Origin: Hippasteria phrygiana
Taxonomy: Eukaryota > Echinodermata > Asteroidea > Valvatida > Goniasteridae
Length of the DNA: 64,000 nt
Direction of reading: 5' to 3'
Assembly (NCBI GenBank): GCA_037893225.1
Contig: JAZGUH010000754.1
Location: forward strand, 62,001-126,000
Part shown: positions 1 through 10,620 of the stretch, piece by piece
Numbering within the stretch: the stretch's first letter is position 1
Layout of the letters: every line of letters starts with the position of its first letter
Notes under the pieces: model-generated
What the model was told of the DNA's origin: nothing
The model's database searches: none
Seen by the model: the letters and a program-made list of their open reading frames with translations, nothing else
Made by a program: the position numbers and the translations under genes

Positions 1-518
1 GCAATGGGCAATGAGCAATGAGCAATGAGCAATGGGAAATGCGCAATGGTGTCTGTACGTACGTATGTCGGGAACCGCGCAAACATTATAGAAAGACGTC
101 AGTTGGTGCGACAACTGGCTCTAAACAAATGGAGATTTCGACTGTTCCTTTGTTAACAGCCAGTCATGGAAGCACATTGACACAAAATAACAAAAGTATT
201 CTGGTTCCAAACTTGCATTGACGTCATCACTTCTGTACTCTACACTACATGCCTTCTACAGATTTCCGGAAGTTTGAGGTCATATTTCTCTTTCGATTCG
301 GCTGATTTTGAAGTTTTTACAAATTAGTATGGTAGAAACAATTTTGTAAAGGCCATTTTAGTGGGTGAATTTCTTTAATCTCAATGAATCAAAAGAAATT
401 GAAAACACTGGACATTTTACACGCTAATTTTCCTATTCGAGGTCTTGCCTTGTAACCATAACGACCAAGCCCACTAACAAGCTGACTATTCGCGACGGCT
501 GGGATAATATAGTATGAA
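1..518. other. Intergenic, nothing recognised
   Basis: The stretch opens with a short run of GCAATGAGCAATG-type repeats and is otherwise unremarkable AT-rich sequence. No convincing coding frame, RNA or element end is visible. Confidence 0.5.
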
Positions 519-524
519 AACATT

Positions 525-2157
525 TATGGAGGTTCAAAAGTGGACATCTGCTTTTCTGCTGTTAAAATAGCAGAAAAGCAGATTGAACGTTTTGGTAAAA
601 TGCATTTATCTACTTTTCTACTTTTCTGCTAGCAGAAAAGCAGAATTTACTTTTTCCCCTTCACTGGCGGTTCAAAAGGTACACCTGCGTTTCTGCTTCA
701 ATGCTACCAGAAAAGCCGATCGAACATTTCGAGGAAATCTATTTTTCTACTTTTCTGCTTTCCAAGAGAGCAGATCGAACGTTGTAGCCATGGCGGTTCA
801 AAAGTGGACATCTGCTTTTCTGCTAGCAGAAAAGCAGATTGAAATTTTTTGTCACGATAGTTCAAAAGTGGACATCTGCTTTTCTGCCAGCAGATTGAGC
901 CGATTGAACGCTTTTGATGCGTGGCGGCCACTCCAATACCCTTCAAAGTGACTCCGCCTAAAGCGTACGTCATCACACTTTATGGTCGTTTATCTGTCCA
1001 ATCCAAAGACCGTGTTACGCGCCAGCCAAGAAGTTTAGATAAGACTTTGAAGTGCCGACAGTGTGCGCTGTTATGACGCTGTACCCTGTTTTTACGCGAC
1101 ACCACCGGTACCCTTTGATTTAGCCCGACCGCCGTTTCTAAACGCTTCTATTTAATTATAATGCCGAAAACTAATTCCTGGCGACGGAAATAAATCCTGC
1201 CCGGTGAAGGGGATCCGAAAGTAAATTATCCCCCGTTTTTTACCCCCCGAGAAATTGGATATGACATTAAAATTCCCCAATAATTTCAAAATGATGCTTT
1301 AAATCATTAGAATGACAATCAGCCCAAAAAAAATAAGAAACTTTAAAAAGGGAAGCACGCATATTTTCCCCACCATGCACTAGGACACCTGCACATGGCG
1401 TTTATATAATACAGGCAGGGCTGAATACTTTTGAAACTGGGGGGTGGGGGGGGGGGGGGCAAAGCAGCGCCGGTGCCGGCCGGTTTCCCCCAAGTGGAAA
1501 AAGGGGGGCCAATGCCTCCCCCCCACGTTCCGCCGCATATGCATAATTATAATAGGCATATTTCCACTATTTCCAGTTTTACCGTCTATAAATTGACAAA
1601 AACCAACCCAAAAAACCAACAAACAATCCAGCGAGGTTCTTAGCCTATGCCTAAAAAATGGATCAAAACAGTCAGACATCAGTTTAATAAGTTTTGGACA
1701 TTCCCAAGACACTTCTTGAAAAACAGCCGAATTCTTTTGGCGGGGTACTGGAGAGGCCGACAAAAATCAAAAGCGTTCAATCGGCTCAGTCTGCTAGCAA
1801 AAAAACGGATGTCCACTTTTGAACCGCCATGGCTACAACGTTCGATCTGCTCTCTCGGAAAGCAGAAAGTAGAAAAATAGATTTCCTCGAAATGTTCGAT
1901 CGGCTTTTCTGGTCGCATTGAAGCAGAAAAGCATGTGTCCCTTTTTGAACCGCCAGTGAAGGGGAAAAAGTAAATTCTGCTTTTCTGCTAGCAGAAAAGC
2001 AGAAAAGTAGAAAAATCAATTTTGGCAAAACGTTCAATCTGCTTTTCTGCTAGCAGAAAAGTAGAAAAATAGAAAAATGCATTTTACCAAAACGTTCAAT
2101 CTGCCTTTCTGCTATTTTAACAGCAGAAAAGCAGATGTCCACTTTTGAACCTCCATA
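525..2157. mobile_element. Non-autonomous TIR (foldback-type) DNA element
   Basis: The two ends are long inverted arms (about 525-945 and 1735-2157) beginning TATGGAGGTTCAAAAGTGG. The 6-bp sequence AACATT flanks the element on both sides (519-524 and 2158-2163), consistent with a target-site duplication. Each arm is built from repeated units of about 45-60 bp whose core is a small palindrome, CTTTTCTGCTAGCAGAAAAG, spaced by TTCAAAAGTGGACATCTG. The interior (about 950-1735) has no transposase-like frame and contains a poly-G run near 1440-1459. I cannot assign a superfamily; a 6-bp duplication is compatible with several. Open frames in the arms are by-products of the repeats. Confidence 0.82.
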
Positions 2158-2327
2158 AACATTCATTAGCGAAGATCATCGCGTTCGCTAGAAAACCCAC
2201 TTTGCGAGAGATACAATTGTCAATCGCCATTTTCGCATATTTAATTGTGTGCACAGCACAAATAGTCTGCAAGGCTGTTGAATATTTGTGTAAATTACGT
2301 CGCGATAAACCTAACCTAAATTTAATG

Positions 2328-2600
2328 GAGAATCAGGTTGGCGCAGTGGTTACTGTCCCCGCCTTTCAACGCTGTCGTCCGGGTTCAATTCCTACCCTTG
2401 TCCACATGTGGATTGGGTTTTCAGTCCCTACCTGATTTTGTGGGTTTTCCCCAAAAATATTCTTCTGATAAGGTTTTCCTCCCACCTCTAAAACTGTAAA
2501 TTCTTCTCAATGTCTTCTCTCTACAGCTTTCTTCAGGATTTCTTCAGCTTTCGAGCTACAATTTTGAGGAATCCTTGGTTTCATTACCAGAAAGAATTAA
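2328..2600 (+). repeat. tRNA-derived SINE
   Basis: A pol III promoter pair is present. An A-box-like TGGCGCAGTGG lies at about 2339-2349 and a B-box GGTTCAATTCC at about 2383-2393, with tRNA-like spacing. They are followed by a non-tRNA body (CCACATGTGGATTGGG and a GTGGGTTTTCCCC stretch). No poly-A tail or clean target duplication was found, so the 3' limit is approximate. Confidence 0.65.
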
Positions 2601-2604
2601 TAAT

Positions 2605-2758
2605 GTTTATCTAATCGTTATTCAATGTTGAATCAACGTAGACTTTTCAACATTGAATCAACATGGACATGTCTACGTTGGTTTAACGTTGTGATTTCAA
2701 CGTTAGATCAATTTGCAAATGATTATCCAACGTCAGTTCAATGTATTTTGCCCGAGTG
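2605..2758. repeat. CAACGTTGA-rich DNA-element end (fragment)
   Basis: About 150 bp is packed with degenerate copies of TCAACGTTGA/CAACATTGAATCAACG in both orientations and ends in TTTTGCCCGAGTGG. This resembles the motif-rich termini of other DNA elements in the window. The partner end was not found. Confidence 0.45.
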
Positions 2759-2960
2759 GTAGTTCTCCAAAGACAGTGGGATTCAGGAAAGGACACCATG
2801 AGGGTCCACTGTCGCTCGAATATGGCAACGCTGTCCAGTACAGAGAACTAGTTTGATAGTTTTCTGGCAACTCGGTCACAGGGTAACAACTGTGTGAGAA
2901 TGTTGTAAGGGCGATGTTGTAATACATGGCATTCGTTTGATGCGCATAGTGAGGCAAAGG

Positions 2961-3048
2961 TGGTGTTGGTGTTGGTGTTGGTGTTGGTGTTGGTGTTGGT
3001 GTTGGTGTTGGTGTTGGTGTTGGTGTTGGTGTTGGTGTTGGTGTTGGT
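2961..3048. repeat. (TGGTGT)n microsatellite
   Basis: A nearly perfect hexanucleotide array of about 88 bp. Open frames on the minus strand reading (TP)n, (NT)n or (HQ)n are artefacts of it. Confidence 0.95.
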
Positions 3049-3057
3049 GATGGTGGT

Positions 3058-3225
3058 GGGCGACACGAGTGTCGCCCATTTAGAGCACTTTCCCCACGCG
3101 CCTTACTAAAAGAAAACACTCCAAAGGGGCGACTTTTACAATAGGGCGACAGTTATGTGTCGCCCTATTCGACCAGGTCACCCTAACCCACTCTTTTCTA
3201 GGATTATGTGTCGCCCTATCCGGCA
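3058..3225. repeat. GTGTCGCCC-rich palindromic repeats
   Basis: GGGCGACAC/GTGTCGCCC occurs several times, including the palindrome GGGCGACACGAGTGTCGCCC near 3058-3077 and TGTGTCGCCCTAT at about 3157 and 3208. This is probably a MITE fragment; no full boundaries were found. Confidence 0.5.
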
Positions 3226-3229
3226 ATCC

Positions 3230-4340
3230 TATCTTGGCGCGAAGCTCTTAATGTAGTGCATAGAGTAGTGCATACGGTCTGTCTAATCGGTACGTCATCA
3301 ATTTTGGCCTCTAGGCCAATCAGAAGCCTGCATTTGGCCTCATTAGCATAACTCGTGAGCACAGTTTGAGGAGCGCTATTTTCGATTGGTCGCAGAAGGA
3401 ACACCTTGTCAAAACCCTGCAACAAAGTTCTGAAGAAATGTGGGTTAGACATGGATTATATATCAACTATTAATGTGGAAACATTTCCTCCCTTGACAGT
3501 TATCGTGTCACAAGAGAGTAATGTGCAATGATCGCCGACGCATGACATTTAAAATATTTATTAATGAAATGTTACATTTCGCGTGTGAGAACATTTTTTC
3601 ACCTTCAAGGAACCATACAACCAGTGTTTACTTCAGCTTGTTTTACACATTTAACCACGTCTTACCAATCTTCGCGGTTTTCACGAAGTGACGAATCCTT
3701 GTTGCCAATTCCGGAATGCCTTTGTTGTGACTACAAAATGACATGAAATACATCGAAACCAAACAAATAGCGCCAACATGCAAACACGTTATATTAAAGG
3801 GGCTGTATCGTCGCGCCATCTCGCGTTAACGAATCAAATATTGGAGTGCGCCCCCTTGCGCTTCATTTCGGTTTAATCTGTTTGTTAAGGCTGTTCTGAG
3901 AATTGGCTTTTGGAAACTACACCCCCTGGAACACGCACGCATGTCCAGCGTCTGCGTACTGTACATAAACACACATACTTATAAACAAGTAGCACACATC
4001 GTGGCACTCAGTTCTCTAAGAGTAGGATTATTAGAAAAAACATTCAAATTTCATCTGTTTATTTCATAAAATTTCATTCACATATACACAAGTGCCATGG
4101 AATATTTGTCTGAAAGTTGCATGGAATTGGAGGTTGGCGATATAGAAGTAGAACCTTACGCTGGAGAACCTATGACATGTACATGCAGAAACGCTTGCCA
4201 GAGAGGACGACTGTAGGTCAGCGCGCGCGCCCTGTAGGTCAGCGCGCGGTCGTGGGGTATTATTTGCAGTTACTGGGTTCATCTGCGTTCATCAGTTCGG
4301 GATTCAGCCGCAAGCCTGCTATGATCGTGACGATATATAG
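3230..4340. other. Intergenic, nothing recognised
   Basis: No gene, RNA or element end could be supported. A short CTTCGCGGTTTTCACGAAG segment near 3672 loosely resembles the terminal motif of the MITE at 45754-46418. Confidence 0.45.
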
Positions 4341-7030
4341 TTCGTCCTTCGAAACTCGAAGATGACAGCCAACATCTCCATGCTAGTTGGTGTTGTGTGG
4401 TCGCTGATGGCTAATAGTCATGAAGCTGCGGTCACACACTGGACACACTAGATCTTGGGGGAGGGGGGGGGGGGGGGGTTGGACACGCAGGGAAGCATCT
4501 AGCTGACGAGATTTCCGTTGCTGTCGTTTTAGCTCAGCCTCCCTGATGCGACGGGCTTCGAAAGGTGGAAGTGGTTCAGCTTTCTGGCGGCTGTAGGTTG
4601 TCCAAGTTTCACAGGCATACAACAGAGAAGTCAGGACTGCAGCTTGATAGACACGCAGCTTTGTTTTCAAGCTTATGCCTCTTCTATTCCACAGACGCTC
4701 ACGAAATCTTCCGAATACTGAGCTGGCTTTGGATATCTGGTGAGCGATTTCCTCGTCTATGTGGACCTCTCTTGACAGGGTGCTGCCCAAGTATGTAAAC
4801 TTGTCCACAGAATGAAGGATGTGATCTCCAATGGTGATGACTGGAGGAACATATGGCTTTCCTGGGAGCAGGTTGAAACAACACCTCAGTCTTTTTTAGA
4901 CTGATTGAAAGCCCAAAGCGTGAGCAAGCTGTTGTGAAGCAGTCCATGATGAGTTGTACGTCCTCCTGAGTGTGGGCGACAAGAGCGCAGTCATCGGCAT
5001 ATAGGAGTTCACGAACTAATTCATCGAATACCTTCATTTTCGCCTAAAGTCTTCTGAGATTGAAGAGTTTTTCATCAGTCCTGAATCTCATCTTTACGCC
5101 GATGTTGATGTCACGGTAAGCATCAAGAAGCATGCTAGCAAACACGACACTGAAGAGCGTTGGTGCAAGGACACAGCCTAGTTTAACTCCATTTGATACA
5201 GGGAAGGCTTTTGAAGACACCCCATCATCCAATACTCGCACCATCATACCATCATGAAACTGCTTCACCATCTCGATATACTTTTCATGGCAGCCAATTC
5301 TACTGACAGTGTCGAATGCCTTTGTCAAGTCGACGAAGACACAGTAGAGTCGGTATTATGCTCTCTGCATTTCTCTTGTAGCTGCCGGGCTGCAAAGATC
5401 ATGTCGGCTGTACCTCTTCCTTTTCTGAAACCACACTGGCTGTCATGTACAAATGTGTTGGCAATGTGTGTTGTGAAGCGATTGAGCATGATTCTGGCCA
5501 GGATCTTACCAGCAACGACTAGCAGGGAGATTCCTCTGTGGTTGTCACACCTGAAGCGGTTGCCTTTCTTCTTATAAATGTGGACAATAGAGGCATCCTT
5601 GAACTCTTGGGGAGCACTCCCTTGATCCACATCAGTTAGAATAGCTCTGTGAGGCGTTGCACAAACGAATCATCTCCTACTTTGTATATCTCGGCAGGAA
5701 TCTAGTCGGAACCAGATGCTTTGCCCATGGATAGTGCATCAATGGCTTCTTCGGTCTCGGCAGTAGTGGGCACTTCAGCTAGGGCTACATTGAGAGTGCT
5801 TTGAGGCAGTTGATCTATTGCCTCGGAGCTGATGTTTGAGCCTCTGTTTAACAGATTTTCAAAGTGGGAATCCCAGCGGTCCATGATGAGGTTCTTATCT
5901 GTGATGAGTGTGGATTCATCAGAGCTCAGGACGGGGGTAGAGCCACTTGATTTTGGCCCATAAATTGTCTTAAGCGCATCATAGAACTTCTTCATGTCTT
6001 TACAGTCTGAGTAGGTCTGGAGCTCGTCCGCATTTTTGCTCCACCATGAGTCGCACATAGCTCTGAGTCTGGCCTGCAGCGTCTTACGGATGTTCTGGAA
6101 GGCTGCTTTCTTTGATGCGGATATTTCATCATTGATCATGGATAGGTATAAGCGGTGTTTCTCTTCAAGAAGTTTTTTGATCTCCTCATCATTTTCATCA
6201 AACCAATTTTGGTGTTTCCGTAGAACAGGGCCCAAAGTTTCAAAAGCTGCCGTGTGGACTGCATCTTTGAAGCATTTTCAGTCAGGTTCAATGTCACCTG
6301 AGACCAAGTCAGCAGAGTTGAACTGCTGGTACATTGCACTGCACAGTTCACATTTTACAGCGGCGGTCTTCAATTTGGTAACATTGAGCTTCTTTGGTGG
6401 CTTCTTGCCTGGAGGTCTCCTGAGTGGTTTGATGTTGAAGTTGAACTTCGCACGGATAAGTCGATGGTCAGTCGAGCAGTCGGCTCCTCTCATAGCCTTG
6501 GTGATTTTCACATCTGCGATGTCCCTCTTCCTGATTATAATATAATCAATCAGGTGCCAATGTTTTGAGCGGGGATGCATCCATGACGTTTTGGTTTTAT
6601 TCGGAAGTCGAAACGAAGTGTTGCTGATGGTGAGGTTATGTTCTGCACATTTCGTGAGGAGAAGGAGACCATTTGAATTGCAAGTACCGATACCATGCTT
6701 CCCTATTATGCTCTGCCGTGTATGATGGTCAGAGCCAACACGAGCATTGAAGTCGCCGAGAATTATGAATTTGTCATTTGTGGGAACCTGGGAAATTACT
6801 TGTTCCAGATCATCATAGAACTTGTCTTTGACATAGGTGCATACACGCTGACTATAGTGGCATGTTGTTTCGCTGTGAGAGACAGACGCAAAGTCATTAA
6901 GCGGTCGTTGATACCCACTGGTAGACTTTCAAGATTATCTACAATGTGATTTTTCACGGCAAAACCAACACCAGCTTCATGATGTTCATCGCTGGGACGA
7001 CCACTCCAGAAAAATTCACAAACCAAACAA
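4340..7030 (-). mobile_element. Decayed non-LTR retrotransposon (LINE)
   Basis: A minus-strand LINE relic with an apurinic-type endonuclease followed by a reverse transcriptase and a C-terminal zinc-finger-like CPVCDRSF. It is 5'-truncated: endonuclease homology stops at about 7015-7030, where Penelope-like sequence begins immediately. The exact 3' end and target duplication were not resolved. Confidence 0.8.
4383..7020 (-). pseudogene. LINE ORF2 relic: endonuclease-reverse transcriptase
   Basis: Read from right to left. An endonuclease piece (about 7015-6800) contains FFWSGRPSDEHHEAGVGFAVK and a second piece ends with STDHRLIRAKF (6580-6278). A linker frame covers 6235-5702. The reverse transcriptase lies in two frames (5630-5325, with KDASIVHIYKKKGNRFRCDN and SQCGFRKGRG; 5328-5044, with SNGVKLGCVLAPTLFSVVFA), then the YADD box in LLYADDCALVAHTQED (5037-4699). 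The C-terminus (4808-4383) has FTYLGSTLSREVHIDEEIAH and CPVCDRSF. Several frameshifts and stops break the frame. Between LLYACETWTTYSRQ and the final zinc finger, most of the post-RT region usual in this family is missing, so an internal deletion is likely. The family resembles elements often mis-annotated as craniofacial development protein 2 or jockey polymerase; I do not fix the clade. Confidence 0.82.
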
Positions 7031-7032
7031 TC

Positions 7033-8624
7033 CCGGACGACCGATCGTCTCAGCATGGAATTGCCCAACTGACAAATATCCAGTTATTTAGATGCAGTTT
7101 TGTCACCCATTGTCCATCAACTGCCAACTTTCGTAAAAGACTCCTCAGATGCACTCCGTTTGTTTGACGATTTTAAGTTCTCGAACGACGACGTGTACAA
7201 GAACCTCTTCACAATGGACGTCAAATCCCTATACACATCCATCCCACACTCAGACGGTCTGCAAGCAATGAGGTACTACATTGATCAGCGTGAAGATAAA
7301 ACTCCATCTACACATGTCCTACTTCGTCTTGCTAAATTGGTGCTCTCACTTAACAACTTTGTCTTCAATGGCAAACACTATCTACAGACGAAGGGAGTAG
7401 CCATGGGCACGCGAATGAGACCATCGTATGCTTGTTTGTTCGTCGGCTTCGTAGAGGCTAAGATACTTCAAGAATACCCGGGAGCAAAACCAGTTCTGTT
7501 CAAGCGCTACATCGACGACATCATCGGAATCTCCACTGAACCTGAAGAAGAAATATCTCGCTTTGTGGACTTCACCAATAATTTCCACCCGGCTCTACAG
7601 TTCACTGCGGATGTCAGCAACACATCCATTTCCTTCCTCGACATCACAATCTCCATCAAAGGCGACCGCCTGTCCACAAGCATCCACTACAAGCCGTCCG
7701 ATTCCCATTCATATCTCCAGTATGAATCGTCACATCCTGGGAAATGCAAGAATTCCATCCCGTATTCCCAGTTGCTTCGGTTACGACGCATTTGCAGTGA
7801 GAATGTCGACTTTGTACAGTACATCAAAGCCAACAGATGAAGGTATTCTTCACTTCTCGGGGGTATCCTGAAGCAGTTATTTCATCCGCTTTACATCGCG
7901 TCTCCACCCTTAACCGACAACAAGCACTGCGCCCAACCCTTCCGAAACAACAATCGACACGTATCCCCCTTGTCGTGACATACCACCCGCGCAACTTAAA
8001 AGTCCGGGATATCTTGTTGAAGCACTACAAATCCCTGCAAGAAGATCCTCTGACAAGCAGCATCTTCAAAGACACCTCACCGATCTGTGCCTTCCGTTAT
8101 GATAAATCCATCGCCGATCAACTGGTTCGATCCACGCTCCGCAACACGTCACACATTCCCGAGTCCACCCATGAAAAACAGAACCTTGCCACTGCACGCG
8201 TTGTATGACATGCCAGTATGTGAACCCCAGCATCACTTCCGTTGTCGGCCCCAAAGGTCGGTACCACATCAGGGGAACCTACACATGCGTCACCAGCAAT
8301 TTGATATATGCTGTCATATGCCAACGTTGCAACAAACTGTACATAGGAGAAACTAAACGGCGATTAGCAGATCGATTCGTCGAGCACCTACGCAGCGTAA
8401 AACGGAAGAACACGGACTCAGCAGTCGGGCAACACTTCTGTACCCCACCCCACACCATTGACGACATGCGCGTCTGCGTCTTGACAACCACGCAGAGCGA
8501 GGACACGCGGAAAGAGCGGGAGCAGCGTCTGATATTCCATCTTGGAACGCTGTACCCGCACGGTATCAACATCGAGTTTAACGCGTTTCCGCACAGCAAC
8601 ACACGCCCCGAAGAAGGACACCAG
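7033..8624 (+). mobile_element. Penelope-like element (PLE), 5' truncated
   Basis: The sequence has PLE hallmarks: an RPIVSAWNCPT segment, the RT block FKRYIDDIIGIS, and a C-terminal GIY-YIG-type nuclease. It starts abruptly at about 7033 next to the minus-strand LINE. It is interrupted at 8624 by the Harbinger-like insertion 8625-14205 and should resume at about 14206. Confidence 0.82.
7043..8620 (+). pseudogene. PLE polyprotein relic: RT + GIY-YIG endonuclease
   Basis: The frame at 7100-7840 carries RT blocks: FTMDVKSLYTSIPH, KGVAMGTRMRPSYACLFVGF and the catalytic FKRYIDDIIGIS (about 7498-7533). The next piece (about 7837-8180, another frame) has MKVFFTSRGYPEAV and RIPLVVTYHPRNLKVRDILL, typical of the RT-nuclease linker. 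The third piece (8205-8620) has CTRCMTCQYVN, a zinc-knuckle-like cysteine cluster, and the nuclease signature LIYAVICQRCNKLYIGETKR with a following RFVEHL. In PLEs this nuclease primes reverse transcription. Frame changes near 7040-7090, 7800-7830 and 8180 inactivate the copy. ATGA overlaps at two of the frame joins are accidental. Family assignment is confident; the N-terminal RT region is absent. Confidence 0.85.
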
Positions 8625-8639
8625 GGGCCGATTTCACTA

Positions 8640-8835
8640 ACGCTTTGCGATCATCGCAAATGCCGAAATCGCTCGCTAAACTTAAAACCCATCGCAACTT
8701 AGCGATGAATTTTGAAGAACGATTTCACTAATACTTGCGATGAATTTGTTCATCGCAAATAATCAAGTTAGCGACTGATATTTTGCGATGCGTTATTAGT
8801 GTCCGCAAAGTCTATTTTTCATCGCAAAAAGCATT
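8640..8835. repeat. ATCGCAA-rich left subterminal zone
   Basis: About ten copies of ATCGC/GCGAT in both orientations occur within 200 bp of the left TIR, mirrored by a similar zone at about 14060-14185. These may be transposase-binding sites (inference). Confidence 0.6.
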
Positions 8836-9392
8836 TTCGCCATTTTTATTCACATACGTTGGACGACGTTTTGTAAATATGGCGAGCTCTAGAGAGAGGG
8901 TGTTCCGAGATACTTTTGAGAAGTCAAGCGATTGACGCAACAACCAAGTGTTTGACTGTTTGTAGCTCTGCGTTTTGTTCGCGACTGGATGTGTCTATAT
9001 ACAACTACCTCGGGACATCACGGTATTTCTGAGGCAAGTACCTGTCAGATCATTCACAGGGGGGTACAAGTCCTTGTTGGCATGAGAGAATGAAAACATT
9101 TGCTCAGCACAAAATCAGCTTTGTAATGACATAGGGGCCTATTGGGAAAATTACCGGAACTATATAGTGGCTGTGAAGTGCTGGGAAACACATTTACATA
9201 AACAACTCCAAAATGCAATTAATACTAAGTTTCTTTTTAGTTCGTTTCTTTCGCGGGAAAAATTATAATTGAGTGTTTTGCATACGTGTTGCATATACTA
9301 GTGAAGTACGCGCGGGCGAATCGCAAGCTCGCATGTGGTTTCGGGTTACATCCATCATTGATCTCCATTATAAATGGAGATCAATGGGTTAC

Positions 9393-9862
9393 GGTTCCAC
9401 TCCACTAAATACGGCGCTCATTGTAACCAACACAAAAATAGAAAGAAAGAGCGCCGCCTGGTGACGCTCAGGAGTAAGGTGGCAATATTTTTTTGACTGG
9501 AAATTTAAGATTAAGACTCCTAGAATCATTTTCTTTTCAAATTTATGAGAGTTGAAGGAATTAATTTTTGTTTATACTCCCCTCCCCACAAACCACCCCT
9601 AAAATGGTGGCCCATCTCTGGGCCCAGGTCTAAATGTATCCCCCCGCCTCTATGCCAAATAGACCCACGTATTGGTCTTTTTTGTGAACGGAATCCCCCG
9701 AGTTGGAAGCCACGGGTCACCAATTCTTGATTTCCACAAATATTTCTACAATCAGTCCAATTTATAGGCCCCAGGGACCTCTTATTCAAAATTACCGGAG
9801 GGATCACAAAATATTAATGAGCTCGCGCGCAGTGATTTTCACAGATTTAGTGGCATGCACCC
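9393..9862 (+). repeat. Left terminal direct repeat (470 bp)
   Basis: Matches 13491-13960 except for three substitutions, with no indels. Preceded by TTAC. It contains two short open frames that are also duplicated in the right copy; neither resembles a known protein. Confidence 0.9.
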
Positions 9863-10620
9863 TTTAATAGCACTCACTGGGGCCTTTGGTGAGAAAAATG
9901 GGCCTCAAAACAGTGAAAATTTACCTAAAATACAGTAACCACTTCAAAAAATGAAATGCGATAGACTTGCTGTTCTAAAATGGGGCGCTACAGTTTAGTC
10001 CGCGGACTCAGATTTTTGCCATGTTATTCAAAGGTGCATGTATTGCCAATGCAAAGTCAAGTCAAAAGGGGAAGCTCTTCCTTTACAAAAATGCACGACA
10101 CACTGAAGATACTAAAACAAACCAAGCACTAGTAAACTCTAAATTCATTAGCAACCTCTTTATTTGATCCAATGTTTTCCTAAACATTTTTTTTCTTGGG
10201 GTGGGGTGGGGTGGGGGGGGGGAAGTATGGTCAGATTGGTGGGTTGGGGAATTTCAGAAATGTTTTCAAACTATACTATTAGGCAAGATAAGCCAAAACT
10301 CTGAAGAAAAGAGAAATGTCACAAATCGAATTCATTTTGACTTGCTTTATGAATTTAATAATTTTCATTTCACCAACTAGTTCATTTCGAAAATGCCTTT
10401 GGTTATTGGCACAACAGGGAAGCAGTAACTTAAGCATGCACTGAATAAAATGCAATAGCTTTGCAAGTCTAATTTAGTGTGACCACGCGGCACGCTCGGC
10501 GTGCGTAACAATGGATGTTTATTGTTAGTGCACCATTATTCTTTTGTTAGATGTTCATAGTGACATGGAATAAACAAAACTCTTCATAACCATAATTACT
10601 CACCAACTGAAAGGTCCACC

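Noticed and set aside
2733..3119. Open frames with long Thr-Pro, Asn-Thr or His-Gln runs
   Set aside because: They are three readings of the (TGGTGT)n microsatellite, with no conserved flanks.
7837..8208. ATGA overlaps suggesting a translationally coupled three-gene operon in the Penelope-like element
   Set aside because: Homology shows one broken ORF: family motifs continue across the joins in shifted frames, so the overlaps are accidents of frameshift mutations.
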